Below are positions 36,716 to 45,745 of a stretch of DNA of 64,000 nucleotides, piece by piece. Both the position numbers and the translations under genes were made by a program. The DNA comes from Vicinamibacteria bacterium. GTDB lineage: Bacteria; Acidobacteriota; Vicinamibacteria; Vicinamibacterales; UBA8438. Under the pieces are notes generated by a model that worked only from the letters and a program-made list of their open reading frames with translations, searched no databases and was not told the origin of the DNA. Position 1 is the stretch's first letter, and each line of letters opens with the position of its first letter. Location: contig JAJEFC010000015.1 in the NCBI GenBank assembly GCA_022820675.1, forward strand, positions 55,085 to 119,084, written 5' to 3'.

Positions 36716-37030
36716 GGGTACGCGGTCAAGCCCATCCCTCCAGGCATCGGCTATCCCAGGGCCGATATGAGCAGTACGTTTGGCGTGGTCCGCCGTTCGC
36801 GCGGCGGAGCAGTGCTCCATGGGACAGTCCGAAGAGTGCGTCTTGCGGTGGTCGCCTGAATCAGGCGGGGCACTGCTCGTGTCGGCGAACGCCGTCGCCG
36901 CCCCCGTGGCGGCCGCGGCATGGCGGTGCTGACCCTCAGCGCCGCCGCACCGGCCGGCAGGTAGCTCTGCGAAGACGCAGGCAGTTCCGCGAAGACGCGG
37001 CTCGGGCCCGCCCGGTGGGGCTTTTCGGGA
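36716..37030 (+). ncRNA. candidate structured non-coding RNA
   Basis: A near-consensus promoter precedes this segment and a hairpin with tttt (near 37004-37026) ends it, before the ribosome-binding site of 37062. In between no good protein frame is open. Several stems can form: tccgccg/cggcgga; gagcagtgc/gcactgctc enclosing a smaller cgcct/aggcg hairpin; ggcggtgctga/tcagcgccgcc; and two successive hairpins ctgcg-aaga-cgcag (36967-36980) and ccgcg-aaga-cgcgg (36987-37000) with the same AAGA loop. The size, about 310 nt, fits a regulatory RNA or a long leader of the downstream gene. It does not show the conserved cores of RNase P RNA, tmRNA or SRP RNA. Confidence 0.4.
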
Positions 37031-37061
37031 GCAGGTCATGGAAACCGTCGAGGAGGGGAGC

Positions 37062-39290
37062 ATGTCGAACCGGACCGGGATGCTGGCTGGTCTGACCGCG
37101 TCGCCGTGGGCGTGGCGCGGGATCGTGCTGGTGGGGGCGCTCGCGGTGGCGCAGCCCGCGCTGACGTTCGGAGCCGGGGTCGATACCTACAAGTGGCTCG
37201 GCGAGCTGGTGGCGCTCGACGAGGGAGCGCGAAAGCTGACCGTCACCTCGCGGGTCATGGCCCCGGGCGGCCTGGACGTCGCGGGACTGGAGCCGGGTGA
37301 TCCGATCCTGATCACGTGGTCGGGGTCGGACCACGGCGCCCAGGGCATCGCCGCCGTTGCGCGCGACGACGGCAAGGGGCTGGCGCCGGGGGATCGCTTC
37401 CGGCTCCGGGCGCGGTTCGTGGCCGCCGACGCGGCGCGGCAGTCCCTGACGTTCTCGGTCGCCGGCCCGTCCAGCGAGCTGGCCCCGCTACGGGCGGCCA
37501 TGCAGGGCACTTGGGCGACCGTCACCTCGCCGCATCGGCCCGCGCACGGGCCGGCCGCGGTGACCGCCGTCGACGCCTACGGGGCCGGGAACGGCCACGG
37601 CCCCGCGCCCGGCGACACCTACGACTGGAACGCCGAGCTGGTCTCGCTCGACGACGCCGGCCGGTCGCTGACGGTCAGGTCGCGCCTCGTGTCGCCGACC
37701 GCGGCCGCCGACGGGCTGGCGCCGGGCGATGCCGTCCGCATCACCTGGTCGGGCTACCGCGACCGCGCGGCCGGCGTCCGGGCCGTGCGCCCCGCCGACG
37801 ACTCGGGGCTGTGGGGCAGCGAGCGGTTCCTGCTCGACGCCGAGCTCGTCGCGGTGGACTCGCGCTACGTCACGTTCTCGGTCGAGCCGCCCGCCGACAG
37901 CATCGACGCGGTGCGGGCCCTGAGGCCGGGCGCGTGGGCCACCGGCACGTCGCCGCACCAGCCTTCGGCCAAGGCCAAGGCGGTCGCCGCCTACGCGGCG
38001 TCGCCGGCCGACGTCCCGAAGACCGCGGACGCCGCCTACCGCTGGCACGGCGAGCTGGTCTCCCTCGACGACGCCGGCAAGGCCCTGACCGTCAAGTCGC
38101 GCCTCGTGTCGGACGCGGCCGCGGCGTCGGCGGCGGCCCTCGACAAGGGCGATGCCATCGTCATCACCTGGTCGGGCTTCGAGGACCGGACCGACGGCAT
38201 CCGCGCCGTCGAGCGCGACTCGGGCCTGTGGGGCGACGGCGGCTTCCTGCTGCAGGCGAAGTTCGTCGAGACGGACGCGGCGCGGCGCTACCTGACGTTC
38301 ACGGTCGAGCCTCCCGCCGACCGCGTCACGGAGTTGCGCGCCATGACCCGCGGGAGCTGGGCGACCCTGTCGTCGCACCATCGTCCCGCCGCCGGCAAGA
38401 CCCCGGTGCTGACCGTCGACGCCTATGCGCCGTCCATGGCCCCGCGGTTGGCCGGGAGGGCCCCGGCCGCCGGCGACACCTACGAGTGGCGGGGCGCGCT
38501 GGTGTCTCGCGACGAGGACGCCGGCACCATCGACGTCCGTTCCCGCATCGTCTCGCCGTCGGGGAGCGTGGCGGCCGACCTGAAGGCCGGCGACCCCATC
38601 GTCATCACCTGGTCCGGGTTCGACGACCAGGCCGACGGCATCCGCGCCGTGAAGCGCGACGACGGGTCGGGGCTGTGGGGCAGCGACCGCTTCCTGCTGC
38701 GGGCGAAGTTCGCCGCGGCCGAGGGCCAGTACGTGACCTTCACGGTGGAGCCCCCGGCCGACAGCGCCCCGCTGATGCAGGGGCTCACCCCCGGCGCCTG
38801 GGCCATCGGCACCTCGCCCCATCGGCCCGACTTCGCGGCCGAGGCGGTGAGCCTGGTCGACGCCTACGACCCCGCCCGCCGCGCCCGCCGCTACGCGTGG
38901 AACGGCGAGCTGGTGTCCCTGGACAAGGCCGTCATCACCGTGTCGGCGCCGGTCGAGGAGCACGTCTTCCGCTACGTCGATCGCTTCGCCAAGGGTGACC
39001 AGGTCGTGCTGATCTGGACGCCGACCGCGAACGGCGACCGCGCCATCCGCTACCTGGAGCTGCGCGAGCAGTCGGTGCTCGAGCACGGCTACGTGCTGCC
39101 GGTGCAGTTCGAGGGGTCCGACGCGGACAGCGGCCGCATCACCTTCAGCACCCCGATCCCCGCCCGCGCGGCGCGGGCCCTCAAGGGCGCCGGGCCCGGC
39201 GACTGGATCACCGCGACCTCGCTGTTCGACCAGTCGTACGAGCACGCCGCCATCATCGCGATGGCGGTGGAGGGCGACTACGCGGAATAG
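37062..39290 (+). CDS. secreted protein of five tandem repeat domains, function unknown
   Basis: The 742-residue protein has a signal peptide (about 1-40) and five repeats of about 140 residues beginning near residues 43, 187, 325, 473 and 611. Each repeat starts with Y-x-W-x-x-E-L-V-S-L-D (YDWNAELVSLDD, YRWHGELVSLDD, YEWRGALVSRDE). It then has LTV-x-SR-x-VSP, a GD-x-I-x-ITWSG core, DGIRAV, and a closing FTVEPPAD and G-x-WAT-x-TSPH segment. Repeat five is more divergent (IWTPTANGDRAIRYLEL). The repeats are strand-rich and have no cysteines. I do not recognise the domain. ATG 37062 is chosen for gaggaggggagc upstream; ATG 37038 lacks one. A candidate regulatory RNA or leader lies upstream and a strong terminator follows. 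Confidence 0.8.
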   Translation: MSNRTGMLAGLTASPWAWRGIVLVGALAVAQPALTFGAGVDTYKWLGELVALDEGARKLTVTSRVMAPGGLDVAGLEPGDPILITWSGSDHGAQGIAAVARDDGKGLAPGDRFRLRARFVAADAARQSLTFSVAGPSSELAPLRAAMQGTWATVTSPHRPAHGPAAVTAVDAYGAGNGHGPAPGDTYDWNAELVSLDDAGRSLTVRSRLVSPTAAADGLAPGDAVRITWSGYRDRAAGVRAVRPADDSGLWGSERFLLDAELVAVDSRYVTFSVEPPADSIDAVRALRPGAWATGTSPHQPSAKAKAVAAYAASPADVPKTADAAYRWHGELVSLDDAGKALTVKSRLVSDAAAASAAALDKGDAIVITWSGFEDRTDGIRAVERDSGLWGDGGFLLQAKFVETDAARRYLTFTVEPPADRVTELRAMTRGSWATLSSHHRPAAGKTPVLTVDAYAPSMAPRLAGRAPAAGDTYEWRGALVSRDEDAGTIDVRSRIVSPSGSVAADLKAGDPIVITWSGFDDQADGIRAVKRDDGSGLWGSDRFLLRAKFAAAEGQYVTFTVEPPADSAPLMQGLTPGAWAIGTSPHRPDFAAEAVSLVDAYDPARRARRYAWNGELVSLDKAVITVSAPVEEHVFRYVDRFAKGDQVVLIWTPTANGDRAIRYLELREQSVLEHGYVLPVQFEGSDADSGRITFSTPIPARAARALKGAGPGDWITATSLFDQSYEHAAIIAMAVEGDYAE

Positions 39291-39338
39291 GAGGACCTGA
39301 CTTCGGCGTCGGCGGTCAGGCGTCGGCGGGCAAGTGGA

Positions 39339-39373
39339 CCCCGCGCAGCGAAACCCTCGTTGCGCGGGGTTTT
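39339..39373 (+). terminator. rho-independent terminator
   Basis: ccccgcgca pairs perfectly with tgcgcgggg over 9 bp with a 13-base loop and is followed by tttt at 39370-39373. It lies 49 bases after the stop of the five-repeat protein gene. Confidence 0.8.
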
Positions 39374-39646
39374 CTTCGTCTTGTCGTCAAACGCGGTTGT
39401 TTTCGGCTGCGCGCGGCCATCGCGACGATCCAGCGTTTTTCCTGACCGACGCTGCCCGGCCGCGAAACGCGGCCGCCCGCGGGGTGCGGGTCGAGCCTTG
39501 CCGCGGCCGGAGCATTGTCGGCCAAGGCTCCGATTGCCGGGCCGGGAGTCTGTGCCGGGGGACGACCTCGGGTTCGATCGGCCGCCACATGTTGGGGGGT
39601 GCCGAACCGAACGACACGCTGCGTATTGGGGCGAAACTCCTGGGCG

Positions 39647-41014
39647 CTAGGCCGCCCGGACCCACCGGATCAGCGTCTTCAGGTCGGGCGGCTTGCCGTA
39701 CATCAGCAGCCCGATCCGGAACACCTTCGCGGCGACCCAAACCGCGGCCACCACCGACGCCAAGCCGATGGCGATCGACAGCCAGACCTCCCACCACGGC
39801 GGGGGCTGGCTCGACCCCAGCCGCAGCAGCATGCCGAACGTGTTGAGGGGCGGCAGGTGGCTCACGACGACGGCGAACGTCGACCCGGGGTTCCGCGACA
39901 CGGCCGGCCAGATGAACCACGGGACCATGAGGACCAGCATCAGCGGTATCTGCAGTGTCTGCGCCTCGGTCATGTCGTTGACGGCGGCGCCCACCGCCAG
40001 CATCAGCGACCCGAACAGGAAGAACCCGATCAGGAAGAAGATCGCCAGATAGACGATCAGCCAGGGATCGAGCAGGCCGAACAGCGAGAACGTCGCCAGC
40101 AGCGCCAGCCCCATGGCGATGTAGAGGCCGAGCATGACCAGGGTGATGGCGACGCCGCCGATGAGCTTGCCGGCCATCAGCTCCATGGGCGACACCGCCG
40201 ACAGCAGCACCTCGACGACGCGCGTCGACTTCTCTTCGATCATCGACGTCAGCATGGTCTGGCCGCCGCTCATGACGCCGATGAACATCAGGATCATGAA
40301 CGCCATCGGCAGCATGGTGTTGAGGCCCCCGACCGTCTCGCGCTCGGCGTCGGGACCGACGGTGGTCGACCGCGGCCGGGGCACCCGGAGCAGGGCGTCG
40401 AGCTCGCCGCGGTCGAGCGACCGGGCGGCGACGCGCGCGTCGACGATGGCGTCGCGGACGCTGTCGTGGATGAAGTCGAGGTCGCGCTCGTCGAGGCCGG
40501 GCGGCACGAACAGGTCGTAGCTGCCGAGCCCCTGCGCGCCGCCGGCCGCGACCGCGTGCTCGTGGATGACGATCAGGGCGGTGTGGCGCGGCCCGTCCGA
40601 CTCCTCGTTCAGCCACGCCTTGGCGGCCTCGACGTCGGCGTCGGCGGGCAGCGCCCGCAGCCGGACGTCGGGCGCCGGCCCCAGGGCGTCGTCCATCGAC
40701 TGCCCTATCGCCGCCTCGGCCATGCCGCGGACTGCCTCGGGGGCGTCGCCGAGGGTACGGCGGAACTCGTTCATGCGCCGCTCGGCCACCGCCCCGGGGT
40801 CGAGGGCGGCGCTCATGGCGGGCAGGACGGCGCCGGTCGGGTCGACGACGGCGTACTCGCCCTCTATCCGGTAGCGGCTGTCGTCGAAGAGCCACGGCCC
40901 CACGAGGAACATGACGCCGCCGATGGCCGGCGCGATGAGCAGCCCGATGATGAAGCCCTTGGTCATCACCGTGGCGAGGAAGTCCCGCAGGGCGACGTGC
41001 AGGATGCGGCTCAT
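39647..41014 (-). CDS. ABC-2 type transporter permease (NatB-like)
   Basis: The 455-residue inner membrane protein has one N-terminal helix (MTKGFIIGLLIAPAIGGVMF), then a periplasmic domain of about 190 residues. A C-terminal bundle of five to six helices follows, starting at MLPMAFMILMFIGVMSGG. The segment SMIEEKSTRVVEVLLSAVSP is the coupling signature of NatB/YhaP-type ABC-2 permeases. It forms an exporter with the ATPase encoded just upstream; sodium, antibiotics or lipids are known cargo in relatives, and the cargo here is unknown. The ATG at 41014 overlaps the ATPase stop (ATGA), and ggggaggaggccc precedes it. A 23-residue amphipathic C-terminus follows the last helix. Confidence 0.88.
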   Translation of the reverse strand: MSRILHVALRDFLATVMTKGFIIGLLIAPAIGGVMFLVGPWLFDDSRYRIEGEYAVVDPTGAVLPAMSAALDPGAVAERRMNEFRRTLGDAPEAVRGMAEAAIGQSMDDALGPAPDVRLRALPADADVEAAKAWLNEESDGPRHTALIVIHEHAVAAGGAQGLGSYDLFVPPGLDERDLDFIHDSVRDAIVDARVAARSLDRGELDALLRVPRPRSTTVGPDAERETVGGLNTMLPMAFMILMFIGVMSGGQTMLTSMIEEKSTRVVEVLLSAVSPMELMAGKLIGGVAITLVMLGLYIAMGLALLATFSLFGLLDPWLIVYLAIFFLIGFFLFGSLMLAVGAAVNDMTEAQTLQIPLMLVLMVPWFIWPAVSRNPGSTFAVVVSHLPPLNTFGMLLRLGSSQPPPWWEVWLSIAIGLASVVAAVWVAAKVFRIGLLMYGKPPDLKTLIRWVRAA

Positions 41015-41988
41015 GCGGGGGCCTCCTCCCCTTCCCGCTCCCGGAGCGCGGCGCGCAGCCGGTCCTCGTCGTCCCCGGACGCGCCGCCGGCGACGATGCG
41101 GATGAAGACGTCCTCGAGGCGGGGGCGCGTGAGCTCGATGCGCGCGGCCGGCACCGTCTCCATGATGCGCCGCATCGCCGCGGCCGGGTCGGTCCCCTCG
41201 CGCAGCAGGATCTCCGACCCGCGATCGGTGTCCCGCACCCGCTCCACCTCGGCGATGGCGCCCAGCGCCGCCGTGTCGGCGGCGGGGTCGAGCGGCTCGA
41301 GCTCGATGGACCGGGGGTCGTGGCGGCGGCGGATGTCGGCGAGGGCGTCGTCGAGCACCTTGCGGCCCTCGTGCACCATGACGATGTGCGGGCAGATCTC
41401 TTCGGCCTGCGGCATCACGTGGGTCGAGAACAGGATGGTGGCGCCCCGGGCATGCTCCTCGAGGATGAGGTCGCGCAGCATCCGCGTGCTGACCGGGTCG
41501 AGGCCGCTGAACGGCTCGTCGAGTATCAGCAGGTCGGGCCGGTGGATCGTCGCCGCGACGAGCTGCACCTTCTGCGACATGCCCTTCGACAATTCGTCGC
41601 AACGCTTGGGCTCGACGCCGGGCAGGCCCACGCGCTCGAGCGCGGCCGCGATGCGCCGGTCGAGATCGGGGCCGTCCGCGCCCTTGAGCCGCGCCATGTA
41701 GCGGAGGAACGCGCGGACCTTCATCCGCTTGTACAGGCCCCGCTCTTCCGGCAGGTAGCCGATGCGGTCCTTCGCCTCGAGCGCCGACCCGTGCCCGAGG
41801 ACGGAGACCTCGCCGGCGTCCGGGAAGAGGATCGACATGATCATCCGGATGGTCGTCGTCTTCCCGGCCCCGTTGGGCCCGATGAACCCGTACAGGCCGC
41901 CCCGCGGCACCTCCAGATCGAGCCGGTCGACCGCGGTCAACCCGCCGAACGTCTTGGTGACGCCGGTCATGCGGATGGCGGTGTCCAT
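41011..41988 (-). CDS. ABC transporter ATP-binding protein (NatA-like)
   Basis: The 325-residue ATPase has Walker A GPNGAGKTT (37-45), signature LSKGMSQK (133-140), Walker B LLILDEP (153-159) and the switch histidine in STHVMPQAEE. After the nucleotide-binding domain comes a C-terminal extension of about 95 residues (SIELEPLDPAADTAAL onward) common in NatA-type exporters. It energises the ABC-2 permease with which it overlaps by four bases, so the two are a coupled operon. ATG 41988 has ggagagccctgcac upstream. There is no regulator or accessory gene beside them. Confidence 0.92.
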   Translation of the reverse strand: MDTAIRMTGVTKTFGGLTAVDRLDLEVPRGGLYGFIGPNGAGKTTTIRMIMSILFPDAGEVSVLGHGSALEAKDRIGYLPEERGLYKRMKVRAFLRYMARLKGADGPDLDRRIAAALERVGLPGVEPKRCDELSKGMSQKVQLVAATIHRPDLLILDEPFSGLDPVSTRMLRDLILEEHARGATILFSTHVMPQAEEICPHIVMVHEGRKVLDDALADIRRRHDPRSIELEPLDPAADTAALGAIAEVERVRDTDRGSEILLREGTDPAAAMRRIMETVPAARIELTRPRLEDVFIRIVAGGASGDDEDRLRAALREREGEEAPA

Positions 41989-42131
41989 GGGTGCAGGGCT
42001 CTCCGACGGGCGGCCGGTCAGGGTAGCACGCCGCCGCCCCGGGGTCCCGATGCTCCGTATACGCGTCGAAGGCCCCCGTTGTTCAGCCCGCAACGCCGCG
42101 CGGCGGGTCGTCTCGGCGCCGCGGCAACGCC

Positions 42132-42198
42132 GAATGTTCGGGCATGGGCGCCGTGATTCGTCGACGATTGCGCGGCTGAAACCCATGTCCGTGCCCGA
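42132..42198 (+). repeat. dispersed intergenic repeat R2, copy 1
   Basis: The segment starts gaatgttcgggcatggg and contains gccgtgattcgtcgacgatt and aacccatg. The same sequence occurs in the opposite orientation at 57781-57848 with few changes. It sits upstream of the ABC operon start. Confidence 0.75.
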
Positions 42199-42226
42199 AG
42201 ACTCTGGCGTGACGAACCAACCGGGA

Positions 42227-42420
42227 GCCGCGCCCCGGCCGCGACGGCGGCGCCCTCATTCACGCGGATGGAGGCCGCGCCCGGCCGCGACGGCGGCGCC
42301 CTCATTCACGCGGATGGAGGCCGCGTCCCGGCCGCGACGGCGGCGTCCTCTTTCAGGCGGATGACCGAGCAGGAACCGCATGTCTCGGCGCCGCCGCGTC
42401 CCGGCCGCGACGGCGGCCCA
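42227..42420 (+). repeat. 46-47 bp tandem repeat, three copies plus a partial one
   Basis: Units begin at 42227, 42274 and 42320 with gccgcgccccggccgcgacg and carry cattcacgcggatggag at the end. A partial unit (cgtcccggccgcgacggcgg) follows near 42398. The array lies just after the stop of the PQQ dehydrogenase gene. The unit is too short and the copies are too close together for a CRISPR. Confidence 0.8.
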
Positions 42421-42435
42421 CGGGGAACGGAGGCC

Positions 42436-44415
42436 TCACTCCAGGGCCAGGGCCACGAGGCCGGCGTCGTTGGCGGTGCCGTAGGCGAGGACGACGAACT
42501 GCCGGCCGTCCTGCAGGTAGGTCATCGGCGTGCCGGTCGGGGCCACATCGAGCTCGACCGCGTGCACCGTCTCGCCCGTCGCCTTGTCGAAGGCGAGCAG
42601 GAACGGCGTCTCCGACAGCGCGGGCGCGAGCGGCCCGTCGGCGGCGCGCCGGAAGGCGAGGTCGGGGCTGTCGCGCCGGCCGCGGAAGCCGAGGAACAGC
42701 AGCGTCTTCGTGAGGAGCGGCCCCGTGTAGGAGCCGCCGCCGAGGGGGCCGGGGTCGGGCACCCCCATGTCGATCAGCTCCTGCCGCGGCCCGTCGCCGA
42801 GGGGCGTCATCCAGGTCCGCGTGCCCGTGTTCAGGTCGAACGCGCTGAGCCGGACGTACGGCGGCTTCCAGAGCGGCAGGCCGCGCGGGCCGCGCAGGCC
42901 GCCCGAGCCGGTCCGGCGGTAGCGGAAGTCGGACGTCGCGGGGTCCGGCGGCGCGAGCTGCACGACGCCGGGCTGGGTGCGCGACGGCACGTAGAGCCAG
43001 CCCGTCTCGGGGTCGGCGGCCGCGCCGTGCCAGTTGGCGCCGCCGATCTGGCCGGGCATGAGAATCGTGCCCCGCTTGCCGTCCCCCGCCGCCGTGACCG
43101 GCTCGTAGAGCGGCCCCCAGGTGAACTCGTCGAGGATCTGGACCGCCTCGGCCCGCAGCTCGGGCGTGAAGTCGATGAGGTCGTCGATGCTCACCCCCTG
43201 CCGGTCGAACGGCGGCGGCTTCGTCGGGTGCGGCTGGGTCGGCGACAGGCGCTCGCCCGGGACCGTCGACGGCGGCGCCGGCCGCTCCTCGATGGGCCAC
43301 ACCGGCTCGCCGGTGACGCGGTCGAAGACGTAGGTGTAGGCCTGCTTCGTCACCACCGCGACGGCCCGGATGGGCCGCCCGTCGACCTCGATGTCCACGA
43401 GCACCGGGGCCGCCGTCGCGTCGTAGTCCCAGACGCCGTGGTGGACGAGCTGGAAGTGCCAGACCCGCTCGCCGGTCGTGGCGTCGAGGCAGACGATGCT
43501 CTCGGCGTAGAGGTTGTCGCCCAGGCGGTGGCCGCCGTAGTAGTCGTTGGTGGGCGTGCCGATGGGCAGGTAGACGTAGCCGAGCTCGGGGTCGGCGGTC
43601 AGCATGCCCCAGGCGTTGGTCGCGCCGGAATACGCCCAGGAGCCGTCCTCCCACGTCTCGTTCCCGTACTCGCCGGGCTGGGGGATGGTGTGGAACTCCC
43701 ACAGCTCCTCGCCCGTGCGGACGTCGAAGCCGCGCACGTCGCCCGGCGCGTCGAGCTGGTAGCGGGGGCCGTCGAAGATCACCGAGCCGATGACGACGAC
43801 GTCGCCGACGACGATGGGCGCCGACATGAGCTGGTAGTCGCGGCGAGGGATGGGGCGCCGCAGCCCCTGGGTGGCGTCGACGGCCCCGTCGGCCCCGAAG
43901 TCGGCGATGGGACGCCCCGTGCGCGCGTCGAGCGCCCACAGGTAGGCGTCGCCGGTGGGCAGGAAGACCCGCGCGTCGCGCCCGTCCGACCAGTAGGCCA
44001 CCCCCCGCGCGTTGTAGCCGGTGTTGGCGGGCCGCTCGCCCTCCCAGCTCCCGGGGTCGAACACCCAGAGGGTCTCGCCGGTCGCGGCGTCGATGGCCGC
44101 GGCCTGCGACAGCGACGTCTTGACGTACAGCACCCCGTCGGCGAGCACCGGCGTCGACTTGAAGGCGGCCGGCAGCCCCGGCAGCGTCGTGCGGTGCTCG
44201 GTGACGATGGGGTTGTCGGGCGAGGCCCATCGCCACGCCTCGCGCAGCCGCCCGACGTTGGCGCGGTCGATCTGCTCGAGCGGCGAGTACTTCGTGCTGC
44301 CGTGGTCGCCCCCGTAGGCGGGCCACTCGCCGGCGGGTGCGCCTTGCTGGCCGGCGGCGACCGAGGCGCCGAGCACGGCGGCGGTCACGACGGCGGCGGC
44401 GATGCGCTGGGGCAT
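42436..44415 (-). CDS. secreted PQQ-dependent (glucose-type) dehydrogenase, second copy
   Basis: The 659-residue quinoprotein is a paralogue of 2889-4871 and has the same layout: a signal peptide (1-22), then the propeller with EWPAYGGDHGSTKYSPLEQI, TNDYYGGHRLGDNLYAES and HHGVWDYDATAAPVLVDI. Blade motifs such as DAATGETLWVFDPG and DVRTGEELWEFHT recur. It lacks membrane helices and a haem domain. It should oxidise a sugar or alcohol in the periplasm and needs PQQ and calcium. ATG 44415 is preceded by ctggagggacgcc. It follows the Nramp-related gene by 19 bases on the same strand, so the two are probably co-transcribed; a link between metal supply and the calcium-dependent enzyme is conceivable. 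Confidence 0.88.
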   Translation of the reverse strand: MPQRIAAAVVTAAVLGASVAAGQQGAPAGEWPAYGGDHGSTKYSPLEQIDRANVGRLREAWRWASPDNPIVTEHRTTLPGLPAAFKSTPVLADGVLYVKTSLSQAAAIDAATGETLWVFDPGSWEGERPANTGYNARGVAYWSDGRDARVFLPTGDAYLWALDARTGRPIADFGADGAVDATQGLRRPIPRRDYQLMSAPIVVGDVVVIGSVIFDGPRYQLDAPGDVRGFDVRTGEELWEFHTIPQPGEYGNETWEDGSWAYSGATNAWGMLTADPELGYVYLPIGTPTNDYYGGHRLGDNLYAESIVCLDATTGERVWHFQLVHHGVWDYDATAAPVLVDIEVDGRPIRAVAVVTKQAYTYVFDRVTGEPVWPIEERPAPPSTVPGERLSPTQPHPTKPPPFDRQGVSIDDLIDFTPELRAEAVQILDEFTWGPLYEPVTAAGDGKRGTILMPGQIGGANWHGAAADPETGWLYVPSRTQPGVVQLAPPDPATSDFRYRRTGSGGLRGPRGLPLWKPPYVRLSAFDLNTGTRTWMTPLGDGPRQELIDMGVPDPGPLGGGSYTGPLLTKTLLFLGFRGRRDSPDLAFRRAADGPLAPALSETPFLLAFDKATGETVHAVELDVAPTGTPMTYLQDGRQFVVLAYGTANDAGLVALALE

Positions 44416-44434
44416 GGCGTCCCTCCAGTGCGGC

Positions 44435-45745
44435 TTACACCGCGAACGTGAGCAGGTAGAACAGCCCCGTGCCGCCGAGGAGGACGATGCCCACCCACGA
44501 CAGGACCAGCATCGCCCGGCCCGGCCGGTGCTCGGCGGGCATCTCGCGCGAGCCGACCGCGCGCAGGTTCAGGTAGCCGAGGACGGGGCTGGTCAGGAAC
44601 GTGAGGGTGGTGGCGAAGTCGATCATCGTCGTGAGGTTGCCGATGAACAGGGCCAGGACCACCAGGGTGAGCAGCATCACGCCGGCGAGGCTCCACCAGT
44701 AGACGGGGCCGCACGGCGCCGGCCGGGGGGCGGCGGGGCCGGCGCGCAGGACCAGGACGGTGCGCTCGATCGAGCGCGGTCCCCCGTCGAGGACCGTCAG
44801 GGCCGTCGACAGCATGGTGGTCACCACCGCGGCCAGCACCACCGGCCGCGTCCAGGCGCCGAGGGTGGCGCTGTAGAGCTCGACGAGCTGGGTGGAGAAC
44901 CGCGGCCCCTCCGGTGCGAACGTCTCGCCCGAACCGAACATCACCCCCGCGCCCAGGGTCAGGAAGGCGAACGCGAGGACCCCGGTGCCGACGTAGCCGA
45001 ACAGGAAGTCGTTGCGCGCCGTCTCCACCGAGCTGCGCCGGCCGGTGGCGTCGTTCTTGGCCAGCGTCCACAGCGAGCTCCAGACGGCGCTGTCGACCCC
45101 CGACGGCATCCACCCCGCCAGGGCCAGCAGGAACACGAACGGCACCGCCGAGCCGACGAGGCCCCCCGGCCACAGCGTCAGCGTCGACGCGTCGGCGCGC
45201 GGCAGGCTGACCGCCGCCGCCAGCAGCGTCGACAGCGCCAGCATGAGCACGATGACCTTGATGGAGACGTCCAGGCCCCGGAACCGGCCCCACCACAGCA
45301 GCGCCGCGACCGGCGCCATCACCATCGCCGCCAGCACCGGCAGCGACCAGTCGAGGCCGAGGCTGAAGCCCAGGAGATAGGCCGTGAACATCACCACCGC
45401 CGGCGGCACGGTGGCCGTGGTCGACACCGTGATGACCAGGTACAGCCACAGCGCCCAGCGGCCCACCCGCGAGTAGCCCTCGACGAGGCTCTCGCCGGTG
45501 GCGGCGGCGTAGCGCGGCCCGTACTCGAAGAACGGGTACTTCAGGACCAGCGCGATCAGGATGATGCCGGCCAGACCGAACCCCGCCGACGCCCCCGCGC
45601 GGGTCGACTGCACGAGGTGGGAGACGCCGATGGCGGTGGCCGCCCACAGCAGCCCGGGGCCGAAGGAGGTCGGGAGGCGCAGGCGAGACGCGGCTCTCTC
45701 CGGTTTCCGGGTGTCGGGGGAGATGCCCTGGTGGGCTTGGGTCAT
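44435..45745 (-). CDS. Nramp-related membrane transporter lacking metal-site motifs
   Basis: The 436-residue protein has about eleven predicted helices of the Nramp/LeuT fold. It starts with FGPGLLWAATAIGVSHLVQS where Nramp proteins have GPG-x-L-x-x-x-x-x-x-DPGN. The helix 1 metal motif DPGN is missing, and the helix 6 motif MPH reads MPS (WMPSGVDSAVWS). True Nramps carry manganese or iron with protons using exactly these residues, so transport of another ion or substrate is likely. The KYPFFEYGPRYAAATGESLV stretch after helix 2 matches the family. ATG 45745 has ggcaggagcgcgaga upstream; a longer in-frame start at 45817 lacks one. It is the first gene of a probable pair with the PQQ dehydrogenase. 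Confidence 0.8.
   Translation of the reverse strand: MTQAHQGISPDTRKPERAASRLRLPTSFGPGLLWAATAIGVSHLVQSTRAGASAGFGLAGIILIALVLKYPFFEYGPRYAAATGESLVEGYSRVGRWALWLYLVITVSTTATVPPAVVMFTAYLLGFSLGLDWSLPVLAAMVMAPVAALLWWGRFRGLDVSIKVIVLMLALSTLLAAAVSLPRADASTLTLWPGGLVGSAVPFVFLLALAGWMPSGVDSAVWSSLWTLAKNDATGRRSSVETARNDFLFGYVGTGVLAFAFLTLGAGVMFGSGETFAPEGPRFSTQLVELYSATLGAWTRPVVLAAVVTTMLSTALTVLDGGPRSIERTVLVLRAGPAAPRPAPCGPVYWWSLAGVMLLTLVVLALFIGNLTTMIDFATTLTFLTSPVLGYLNLRAVGSREMPAEHRPGRAMLVLSWVGIVLLGGTGLFYLLTFAV

Noticed and set aside
36716..36900. 6S RNA
   Set aside because: Words such as gggccgatat and a late hairpin resemble 6S RNA, but I could not form the long closing stem and central bubble required. I left it as an unnamed candidate RNA.
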